This document shows, one piece after another, positions 1 through 12,000 of a DNA stretch of 64,000 nt; position 1 is the stretch's first letter; every line of letters begins with the position of its first letter. This stretch comes from Scatophagus argus (lineage: Eukaryota > Chordata > Actinopteri > Scatophagidae). Made by a program: the position numbers and the translations under genes. Below the pieces are notes generated by a model that was not told the origin of the DNA, did no database searches, and saw nothing but the letters and a program-made list of their open reading frames with translations. The stretch covers positions 18,501,641 through 18,565,640 of the forward strand of contig NC_058513.1 in NCBI RefSeq assembly GCF_020382885.2. The letters are read 5' to 3'.

Positions 1-3000
1 GAGGATCTGGTTGGTGTCGAGCAGGCGTCCGCCACCGCCGCCGACGTCAGCGGATCCATGATGAGAATCAGGCTGGAGCTGGAGGAGAAGAAACGCACGG
101 TTAACATGCTGCAGACTGCACTGGTGGGGGAAATGCACTCACATTAGAGTACAGGTTAATGTGGAGTGAAGGTTTTGATCCTGTTAGCTGCTACAGACAT
201 CAGATATGTTCTTTATGTCCTCCCCTGTCCTCCAGGCCCAGCAGAGGGAGCTGACATTGAGACATGTGAAGGAGACGGAGAAGGAGCTGAACAGGACGTT
301 CCAGCTCCAGAAGGAACAATATGAAGCCACCATCCAGAGACACCTCACATTCATTGATCAGGTGGGTACACCTTCTAATGCCAGCTGCAGTACACGCTCT
401 GCCTCCCCTGTGCTCTGAACTATGTTCCGTCTGTCTTCAGCTGATCAGTGACAAAAAGGCCTTGAGTGAGCGCTGCGAAGGAGTGGTGGGCGAGCTGAAG
501 CAGGTGGACCAAAAGTACACCAAGAAGATTGCACAAATGCAGGAGCAACATGAAATGGTGAGATGGACAAACTCTTCCCAGCAGCAGAAAACCCAGTGTT
601 TCCACGAAGATTTAAGAATTTGCACATGCATCACTTGCAGATTTTCACTGCAAGTAAATTTCTGCTTAGCATCTTGTGTGATCACCTTTTGCCATCTTGC
701 AGTGCTGCTTTTGTTAAACTGTCTTGTCTTTGTTTTTCCCTCTCTTCTTCTTCTTCTTTTTCTGTGTATCTGTCTTTGTCTGTGTATCTGTTTTCCTGGC
801 TTGTAGGTGTGGCAAATTCTGGGTCCCTTGTGCGAGGTAACTTTTTTCTCCTCTAACCCCAGACATCCTCAGCACTATCATCTCTCTCATTCTGCCATTC
901 CTGTTTCCTTTCATTTGTCTGTCCGTCACAACTTCAGTTGGACAGTCTGTCTGCATGTGAGTCTCCTCAGTCTTTTCTCATTCATCTTGAGATATAAGTT
1001 GCTTCATGTTATTGTGTCAGTTGTCTTGCCAAGAATTCTTCTTGATTCCTTATGAATTTGTCACTCTTGCTGTGTAAAAACTGGACCTGGTGCCCACAAA
1101 GTGCCACCTTTGCGGCTGCTAGTCTATCAGTGGTCTTCATCCCCTCAGTGCCACTTCACTGTGACACTACACCAACTCCATAATTTACCCTCTGCCCTCC
1201 TCCGCCTCCTCCCTCCGCAGGAGATCAAGAAGTTAAAAGAGCTGATGAGTGCCACGGAGAAGATGCGCCGGGAGAAATGGATTGACGAGAAGACCAAGAA
1301 GATTAAAGAGATCACCGTCAAAGGTGGTGTAAACAGAGCTTTAGCTCCGAGCGGAAATCTGAGATTAAAACACCTTTAGCAAAGCTCTGTTAAGATCAGG
1401 GCATAAACAAGCAATTCTGTGTAATGTAATCTTGAGTAATTCTACCTTGCTTGGGGGTAACTTTTCCTGTGTGCTCTCGTGAAGTACACTGTTTTTATTT
1501 GCATCAGAATCCTGCACTGTGCAGGTGTCACACATCGTTTAGCAGTAATGACACGGCATAGCGTCACCCACTGGTGGCTTCTCCCCACTGCTTTACTGTT
1601 TGATCACACACAATGTAAACGAAATGTGTTGAAGAGTCTCAACCCTGAATGCCCCTATGTGGGGCAGCTAAGGGTTAAAGGAATAGTTCACCAAAAATGA
1701 AAATTAAACAGTATTGAAAAATTACAAACTGTTCCTTTATCTGGGCTGTATCTGGTCATATCATGATTTTTGCATGTGTGGCTTCATTAAATAGTCTTGT
1801 TAAACGTTTGAAGTGTTGACATTCAAAGACTGCTTTCAGGGAACTCTGACTGCTGTCAGCTTGCAGTTTACTGCTGCATATGTGAAAAAAGTTGTTGGGG
1901 AAAAGAAACAAATCTGTTGTTGTGGAATTCGAAGAGATGTTGGCTCGGGTTGCTGATTGGGATGCAAGTGGTGCATAGCAAGCAAAGACGAAAGATTTAA
2001 TATTCCGTAACCAAATCTAACCGACGTCAGTATTACAACAAAATCCGTGTCAAAGCAAAAACAGTATTTTACAGAACTGAAAGCCTGTGCCTGCTCAGTC
2101 TGCAGATAAATCTCAGTGACAGAAGCATAAAGTAGTTTGGCTTTGTGTTGTCAGCTCTGCTTATCAGTTATAATTTCATTATCAGAATAATTCATCATAA
2201 TGTAAATGTTCCATTATAATGAGCATCCCTAACTACTGACCTGACCTTCCTCCAGCTGGTAGTTTAGATGCTGCTCTGTGTGTACCATGTGTGTCAAAGT
2301 GTTGTTTATATGGACACTGGGTTAGTGGCTTAGGAAAGTCTAAATTCATCATTAAATCCAACATTAATCCAGCTGTAGCATTTCCTGGCCTGTAAAGGGC
2401 AGCTTGAACAAAGAGGTGCAGTTCTGTTTCTTACCATGTTGCTCCACTCTGTCCTGCCTGTGATGAGCTGATTCCATGAAAAGTTGCAGCGACTTGTCAG
2501 CCAGTGTCGATGACGCGTTCGGGCAGTCAGAGCTCGAGAGCTCAGAGCTGCTTGTGTTTCTTTTCTCAGTGACTGCTTTGATTCACTTCTGTTTTCACCG
2601 ACATTTGGACTTCAAATAGACCTGCCTTACAGTAATCAGACACATGCATAACTAAAGCTATCATTTAAAAGACACGAGTCGTATTATTTTTGTTTCATAG
2701 CAGACTTGGTTGACTGACCTGTAGTTCTCCTCCTCCTCCCTCAGGTCTGGAGCCGGAGATCCAGAAGCTAATTTCAAAGCACAAACAGGAACTGAAGAAG
2801 CTGCGGACGCTCCACGAGGCGGAGCTGCTGCAGGCGGACGAGCGGGCGGCCCAGCGCTACGTCCGCCAGTGTGAGGAGCTCCGCCAGCAGCTGGACAGGG
2901 AGAAGGAGGAGCAGTGCCAGAGAGAGAGGGAGTTAGCCAAACAGAGGTGGGCATGTCACCTCTGCATTACTCAGATTTAATTTAACCTGCACCCGTGAAA

Positions 3001-6000
3001 ACACGAGGAATGGTCCTGTTCTGCTTGCAGGAACACAGCGGAGATGATCAGAGATCTCACTGATTAGTCGTGTGTGGAATAATTCTGCAGTGTTAACTTG
3101 TTAATATTAATGTTAACTTGAGCAGCCTGTGTACAGTCATATTCATGTGTGTGTGGTTCTGGTTGTCTCAGATATGAGAAGCAGCTTCAGGAGGAGGAGC
3201 TCTCACTGCAGCAGCAGAGGAGGCGTCTGTACAAGGAGGTGGCTGATGAGAAAGAGAGGCTGGCTCAGCTGACTGCAAGGTGAGGTCAAAGGTCACCTGT
3301 CTGTCTCTTTCTGTCTCCAGATATAGGAAGCTGAATCAGTGGAGAATCAGGACAAACCCTCTGGGTGTTCAGTCCAGGGTTGTGGTTTTAGGTTCTGGTC
3401 GAGTTTAGTCAGAGATCTTTGTTACAGGGCAGAGGAACTGTTTCTTTAATCCCCACCGCCCTGCTGCAGCTCAGTGTTTGTGCTCGTGGCTCAGTTTCCC
3501 CCACAGTCCTGCAGGATGTATGAGACATGTCCTTAAAGATCGCTGTGACCTTGAGAAGATAGCAGACTGAAGTGAGTTCTGTTTAAAGTAAGAAAAACAG
3601 CATCAGGCAGCACTTTTGTATTTTGTCATGTGACACACATTGATGATGCAGTCTGACAGAGGAAACTAAATGTGTCCCGTTACCTGTGACAGTCTTGTTG
3701 GGCTCTGTGGGATCCCCATCTGGTGTTGCCTGAAACATCCCACTGGTTCAGCTGTGTGTTTCTAGTTGATGTGCGCATGTGGGGATTATTGTGGTTCTCT
3801 GTTTCAGTGCTCCTGTTTGTTTTTGCCTCACAGGCAGCGTGCCGAGCTGGAGGATCTGCGGCGGCAGCTGGAGGAGAACAGCTCACTGGCCGGGCGAGCC
3901 CTCCGCGAGGAGCTGGACAAGTCCAGAGAGGAGCAGGAAAGGAGACACCAGGTGATGAATAGAAACAGTGCAGGATCTCATCAGCTCTGAGTGTGTCAGG
4001 TATCTCCGCCCTCCTGACCATCCCTCTCGTGTGCTAACCGGGTTTGGTTTATGTGATTAGGTGGAGATGAAAGCTTTACAAGAACGTTTGGACATTGAAA
4101 AGCAGACCTGGGAAGAAAACTACAAGAAAAAAGAGGTTCGTTGACACTCTGCTGTTACTCTGTGCTGTCCTTCTTGTCCTTCTGCTTTACCTGCTCTAAA
4201 GCGTTCACAGTGAAGTGTAACGAAACACACAACACACAGAAAAGTAAATATGAAGTACTGCGCTCATAGGGCCCTGTAGACCTCTGGACCACCCGCTCCT
4301 TTCTTGTGCTCAAGTGCAAGAAGTGAAAACTTCAATCAGCAGTCTTAACCTTCGACAGCAGGAACTGCTAAAAATGGTCTTTTTCCATCGTACGTACTGA
4401 TGTCTGCAGGTGTCTCGTTTCCAGCTCTCTGGAGTGCAGCCAAGTGAGAACAACATGTGCTCTACTTAACTCAAATTTGGGCGAAAGCCTGAGGGTGTAG
4501 ATCACGTGCATAAAGAAGGAATAGAGTTAAGAAGTGGGGGGTTGTCATGGAAATGTGAATGTGTGGGGGTGTTATTATTAAGTAAAGAATTAATCGCTGT
4601 TGTGCGACTTAGTAGGAGCAATTTGGTTATTGGCAAAGAGTCAATGATTATGGGAAATAATCATTAAAGTAAAATCAGTGTATGCTTAATACACATAAAT
4701 ATCGGGGCACCACCCTGTTACCAGGGACCAATAGCCAAATTAATTAATGGGAAAACAGTCTCTTAAAATTGTGAAGGATGAATCCGAGCACTGGCTGTCA
4801 TGAATTCAGCTGTTATTACAAGTACATACACAATAACCACAGTCAACGACAGGTTAAACTATAACAGGATTTATTAAACAGCAACAACCATCCATAGATA
4901 AGTATCACTTTGTAATAAACACTATTATAATCTAAGTTTTATCAACACACATTAACTATTAACTAAGATAACACAGGTACAGCAACAAGAGTATATCTAT
5001 ATACAGGAGTGTGTGTGTGTGTGGGTGTGTGTGAGAGAGACAGATGACGACAACAGTATGGAGGCTAACAAGCTAGCCAGGTAGCGGCTAACAAGCTAGT
5101 GGCTAAAAACAAACAAAATGGCGGTTAGCAAGCTAGCCAGAGGGTGGCTAACAAGCTACAGGCTAAAAACAAACAAAATGGCGGTTAGCAAGATAGCAGC
5201 TAACAAGATAGCAGCTAGCAACAAGCTAGTGGCTGACTACAATTAAGATGGCGGATGGCCACATGAGGGGAGGAGCTACAACCAGAATGGCGAGTGGGAA
5301 ACTACAACCAAAATGGTGGAGGACTACATGAGGAGGGGTCAGCACACCAGGATGAACAACCACATAAAGGATGACTCAGCAAACAAAACTAGTCACACGC
5401 ATGTGATGACTCAGCAAAACTCCAAATGACTACCGAAGAATACGCCGGCCGTATTATTCAGAGCCAAGATGGTGATAACCAACGTGATGTTGCTTATGTG
5501 GTCACAGAAGAGAACGATGGGCGGAAGCCTTTGAGCGCCACGTACCCCTTGGTTACGGTTCGTGATCGCGTGCTTGGACTTTCGCCTCACCGTTCAGAAA
5601 GAAGAGTGTGAGGAGAGATAGAAATGAAAATACAAGAAACACAACCCAATAAAAGAATCCACTCTAATTCTTTAGAAACTCGCGTGTCACCACACAATAG
5701 CGGAGTCAGTAAACCGGAGCTTATCTGCTCAGCTATTGGTCCTTTAACTGGTGACGCGCGGTCTCGCTGAAACGGCGGAAATGACCGACCGGAAAACAAA
5801 ATCAATGAATGCAGCACTTAAAAGTTACAGAAATCATGTGTAAACAACCCTACGTTACACTATCTCTGCCCAGACATAAGCCTCTTACGTTGCGTTGCTC
5901 CGATCTTTCGGAGTTGAATTAATGATCCGCTTAAACGTTCGCAGCGTCGTCCTCGGCGGGATGCTGGCGGTCCGTTATTCTGATGATGCGGAGTGTTGAT

Positions 6001-9000
6001 CTCTCGGCGGCAGCGGAGAAAATCACCGATGAAAAAGTTAACAAACTTTGTTTCGTCCTTAACAAAGTCGGCGCGCGGCTCGTTAACGTGCGATCAGCTG
6101 ATTGCCCAGCGATCCACGTCGGTAAAAGGGAAAAAGGAAAAGTTACAGGAAAATTACAGCAGTCTGTTTCTCGGCCTGCGAGTTGCAGAACTGTGACCCG
6201 GGATCTAAAATGATGTTAATCAAAACGTTTGATTGTTGCTCCCTTTTGGCGGTTTGGACATTTGGAGAGCCTGGAGAAGCTCTCACTGTCACAGCACGCA
6301 CGGGGAAAAAGCGAAGGCTGATGATCGCAGTGACCTTTTATTACCTGAGTGACGTCACCGTAGATTCCTTAGGGATGGCTGGCACACAGCCAATGTCTGT
6401 GCTTGTTCGGGTTCGAACTCAGGAATTTATGACTAGGCGTACGCCATAAAATAGATTTCTAACGGTTAGTCACTCTAAGTCAGGCTTTATGGGTCACATG
6501 TAGGCCTCTCTATTGTTCTCCAGGGCACATGACCAGAGATCCCAACATCCCCCCTTTGGTCTGAAGAATGGGGTAGGGGCCACGGTCTTTAGAGCAACAT
6601 TCTCTAAGGTCGAATGGTCCATGTGCGCTGAAGGTGGTCATCCTTCTGGCTTCCTTCCTGTTGGCTGATGAGCAGACACAGTGATCAACAGTTCAAAGTT
6701 CAGAGTTCATTGAGGCTTTAGCTCAGAGTTCATTGAGGCTTTAATTCAGAGTTCATTGAGGCTTTAATGTCTGGACAGAGTTGAGGCACAGTCTGGGCAG
6801 ATGTGAATAATGAGCTAACTAACTCTACTATGATTATTTGGCATTTCAACAACACATTTAACACAATTTCAAAAGAGCATAGCTCAATGTAGGTACCCAA
6901 GGAAAGAAAGAGAGGAGAAAGAAGAGGAGGAGTATCAGTGAATTGGCTATGTATTCTAATGTAGCCAGCAGCTTAGTGGCTGTATCATGCCGGTCATAGG
7001 CTAATGGGGCTTTGTGGTGACTGTGTTCACCAACCATAGGTGGCCAATTCACTCTGCGAGGATCTCACTTTCCTCTGTTCTTGCAGACACGGTACCCTGG
7101 CATTTTTGCTAGGGTGAGTCAACTCTCAAACCACAGAGATCATCCACATCTCTAATCAATGGCTGCTGGGGCAGACTCAGTGGATATTCCTGGTTCAGGT
7201 ACATGTGTTAAGGTTCAAAATACAATGAGGAGTCTCTCCTCATAATACACCAATATAAATGACATATGTGTATTGTCTTGCCAAACCAACATTCAAAACA
7301 GACTTCAGTTGCTCATTCTGCCAGTCTATGATAGTTATGGTTACAACAGAGCCTAGCTCTAATTTCTAGAGGTCTATGATAATGATAAGGAGGGATTTAT
7401 TACCTTCAGTATATTTAGGGACTGGTTCAATCTAACTGACTTGAAGATTAGAACATGAAAGGTGACCCCCCTTTCCCTGAATTTGTGCTCGATTCAGAGG
7501 ATGGTTGGTTAAAAATGACAGCAGGTAAGGCACCCTTGAATTTAACCTCTGGTGTCGTTGTTCATGGATGTCCAATATGCAACCTGCTGAAGTGTCTGGA
7601 GAGTTTGGTGATGCTATAAGAAAATCAAAAGGGAAAATAATAAGAAGAAAAGCAGTTAAAGGAACAGGGTTTCTGGTGTTAGGAGTGTGTTTAGGTGACT
7701 AGGTGGCCTGAGTGGTCGACCTGAACGTCTCAGCCACACACTTCCTTATAAGCTCTTTTAAACTTTTCTCTTGGAAGTCTTCCTCTTTAAATGGAAGTGG
7801 GGCTTTGCCACCATACCTCCTACCCTGTTTGGAGTTGGATTTAAACCTGCCCTTTCTGTCTGGCTGGGGAGTGTCTTTGGCCGGTGGGCTCAGGTTTCGT
7901 GACCAGTTAGGACTGTTGGTCCTCTGACTGGGGTGTCCACCCTGTGGGCGGAGTGATTGGTATGCCGGGGGACCTGGTCCCGTTTGCATCTGGGCACGAG
8001 GCATCTTGCTGCCTTCCAGTGCCACCTCTGCAGTGGCGGACGACTGGATCTCCAGTACCCTGGCACTGCTGTCAGCTGTCCTACTTGGGCGTACTCGTGT
8101 TTCCCATGCCAGCTGCGCGTACCGCCTCATCTCCTGCATGTTGAGGTTGTTAGTGCGGCAGTGCATGGTCACGTCGTAGCGTACGCTCTCATGCAGGTTA
8201 TGGAGGAAGAGAGATTTGAACGCATGCTCTTCCTCTAATCCAGGCGCATTGCGCCCTTGGAAATATGCTGCTCTGAGACGCCTGTAATACTCCCAGGGAG
8301 GCTCAAGTTTCTTCTGCGTGACAGCAAAAGCATCAAGAGTGGCGGAAGCATGGTCTGTGTAGTGGGAGTATTCTTCCCGCAGGGCTTGGCAGAGCGCTGA
8401 GTAATGGTCTCTGGTTCTTGGTGGGAGAGTCTCCATGAAGACACGGACGCTCCTGGAGGTGGTTTTCCAGATCAAGCGAAGTTTCTCCCGGGCAGACGCA
8501 TGGGGAAGATCAAGGAGACAGCGATCTACCTCCCTCAAGTAGTCATCGATGGATGACTCCTGGTTCCTGGGGTCAAAGCTCTCTATGTCTCTTGCAAGAG
8601 ATTCAAGCTGACGTATGCGTAGACCCTGTTGATAGTAGGTGCTGGCATCGTCAGAGTCATCTGAGGATTCTGGATTCCTCAAGTCCTGGGGGGAAAAACC
8701 ATGACTACTCCTTCGTTGCGGAGAAGGGGTTTGGTCAAAGTGAGGGCGTGAGCGGTGCCCTAGATATGGCATGTCGGCCGGTGTGGGGCCAAAATCCCTG
8801 TCGTCTCTCAAGGAATATGGCTGATGTCCACTTTTCTCCAGGGAGGTTCTTCCTTTGGCAAAGTCAGGTATGGAGCGCTGGAGAGCTGATGAAGTTGCAC
8901 TTCTTGTGCATGAGGCATTCCCATGCCTATGGTGGACCAGTGGAGGAGTGTACTGGTCAAGAATGATCATGTCGGGCATCTCAGTAGGGGCTACTACCTC

Positions 9001-12000
9001 TCCACTAACTGTCCTCAGATCAGCGGGTGTGGCTCGAACTGTCTGCCGAGCACCCTCAAGCTCCTGACATATGGTGGCTATCCGTGCTCGGGATGCCTGT
9101 CGTTCAGCCCGCAGCTTGTCCTCCATGGTGTCCGCCGTTCGCGTTTTAACCATCTCTTTTGGGACAGGGGCTGCATCTGGGTCAGAACCAATATCAGACG
9201 GATCAGGGATCAAGACTGCCTTCATCTGATCCTCCGTCGTTTGGAGCTGCAAATTCAAATAGGGACAATCCTGCTGGATGGTCTCATTTTCCTCCTTAAC
9301 TTCAATCAGCTGATCCCTAAGGTCCTTAACCTCTTGCTGTAGGATCAAGTTTTTGTGTTGCTCAGCATGATATCTGGTCTGCAACACTGTAATCTGCTCC
9401 ATATACTCTGCAGCTTGTAACTGGGCTTTACGGCGATAAAGCATTGTTACCTGACTGAGCATCTGAGAAATGAGGGACAAGTGACAAGTGACCACTTCCT
9501 GTATTTTCTTATCACAGGTGCTAGCGTTGTAGCTGTTCAGGTCACTCATGCCATTAACTGCCAATTTCACGAGGCCAGTGACTGTGGCCTGCATGTCCAG
9601 GTCATCTGCCTCTTGGGAGCCTCTAGCTCCTGGGGTGTGGGAATCCCTACTGCTCATTTTGTCTTGCCACTGAACAGACAAAACAAAATCACAAAACTGC
9701 TACACTGAGCAAGTTTAAGTTGCACAGGTGGGCTTCAACCTGTGGCTTACAAACCTACAAAAATCAACAATGTGCTGGGCTAACTATGGCTGCTAAGTAG
9801 TTGTAACTGAAGTTACACAGGAGCACTATCCCTTATGCTAAAGGAGTTAGTGTACATCAAAACAGGACTCACAGATCCAGGGAAGCAAGAGAACACGGTC
9901 TGTGTTCTGCTACTTAACCTATGTAATCCACTATCCAATCTATGGCACCTCTTAGTGCAATCACAACACAACACAACCAATACTCTTAGTACCCGTAATT
10001 AATAGTTAACAATTAAAAATGCAGGGGACGGCTTCTTCACTCTAATTCTGAGAAAAGAGGAGAATAAGGAGAATAATAAAACAACACAAAAGAAAAGAAA
10101 TTCTCTAAACCGTCAGCAGCAGGTTACTGTGGTGACACTGTAACACAGCTGGAATTAGACAAACTCACCTGGGACCCCAATTATGTTGGTGGACCCATGG
10201 AAAAGTTTGGTTTTGCCTTTTTTGTTATTGTGTTTATACTGTAACACAGCTAGAATAAGACAGCCTCACACGGGGCACCAATGATGTTGTGCGACTTAGT
10301 AGGAGCAATTTGGTTATTGGCAAAGAGTCAATGATTATGGGAAATAATCATTAAAGTAAAATCAGTGTATGCTTAATACACATAAATATCGGGGCACCAC
10401 CCTGTTACCAGGGACCAATAGCCAAATTAATTAATGGGAAAACAGTCTCTTAAAATTGTGAAGGATGAATCCGAGCACTGGCTGTCATGAATTCAGCTGT
10501 TATTACAAGTACATACACAATAACCACAGTCAACGACAGGTTAAACTATAACAGGATTTATTAAACAGCAACAACCATCCATAGATAAGTATCACTTTGT
10601 AATAAACACTATTATAATCTAAGTTTTATCAACACACATTAACTATTAACTAAGATAACACAGGTACAGCAACAAGAGTATATCTATATACAGGAGTGTG
10701 TGTGTGTGTGGGTGTGTGTGAGAGAGACAGATGACGACAACAGTATGGAGGCTAACAAGCTAGCCAGGTAGCGGCTAACAAGCTAGTGGCTAAAAACAAA
10801 CAAAATGGCGGTTAGCAAGCTAGCCAGAGGGTGGCTAACAAGCTACAGGCTAAAAACAAACAAAATGGCGGTTAGCAAGATAGCAGCTAACAAGATAGCA
10901 GCTAGCAACAAGCTAGTGGCTGACTACAATTAAGATGGCGGATGGCCACATGAGGGGAGGAGCTACAACCAGAATGGCGAGTGGGAAACTACAACCAAAA
11001 TGGTGGAGGACTACATGAGGAGGGGTCAGCACACCAGGATGAACAACCACATAAAGGATGACTCAGCAAACAAAACTAGTCACACGCATGTGATGACTCA
11101 GCAAAACTCCAAATGACTACCGAAGAATACGCCGGCCGTATTATTCAGAGCCAAGATGGTGATAACCAACGTGATGTTGCTTATGTGGTCACAGAAGAGA
11201 ACGATGGGCGGAAGCCTTTGAGCGCCACGTACCCCTTGGTTACGGTTCGTGATCGCGTGCTTGGACTTTCGCCTCACCGTTCAGAAAGAAGAGTGTGAGG
11301 AGAGATAGAAATGAAAATACAAGAAACACAACCCAATAAAAGAATCCACTCTAATTCTTTAGAAACTCGCGTGTCACCACACAATAGCGGAGTCAGTAAA
11401 CCGGAGCTTATCTGCTCAGCTATTGGTCCTTTAACTGGTGACGCGCGGTCTCGCTGAAACGGCGGAAATGACCGACCGGAAAACAAAATCAATGAATGCA
11501 GCACTTAAAAGTTACAGAAATCATGTGTAAACAACCCTACGTTACACTATCTCTGCCCAGACATAAGCCTCTTACGTTGCGTTGCTCCGATCTTTCGGAG
11601 TTGAATTAATGATCCGCTTAAACGTTCGCAGCGTCGTCCTCGGCGGGATGCTGGCGGTCCGTTATTCTGATGATGCGGAGTGTTGATCTCTCGGCGGCAG
11701 CGGAGAAAATCACCGATGAAAAAGTTAACAAACTTTGTTTCGTCCTTAACAAAGTCGGCGCGCGGCTCGTTAACGTGCGATCAGCTGATTGCCCAGCGAT
11801 CCACGTCGGTAAAAGGGAAAAAGGAAAAGTTACAGGAAAATTACAGCAGTCTGTTTCTCGGCCTGCGAGTTGCAGAACTGTGACCCGGGATCTAAAATGA
11901 TGTTAATCAAAACGTTTGATTGTTGCTCCCTTTTGGCGGTTTGGACATTTGGAGAGCCTGGAGAAGCTCTCACTGTCACAGCACGCACGGGGAAAAAGCG

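Noticed and set aside
1672..1705. GGTTAAAGGAATAGTTCACC motif, with a similar one near 44464
   Set aside because: A short sequence common in fish genomes. No boundaries or target duplication could be defined, so no element was annotated.
5426..6449. Short ORFs in the LTRs (for example 5426-5611, 5983-6213) conserved in both copies
   Set aside because: They are identical because the LTRs are copies of one template, not because of selection. No recognisable product.
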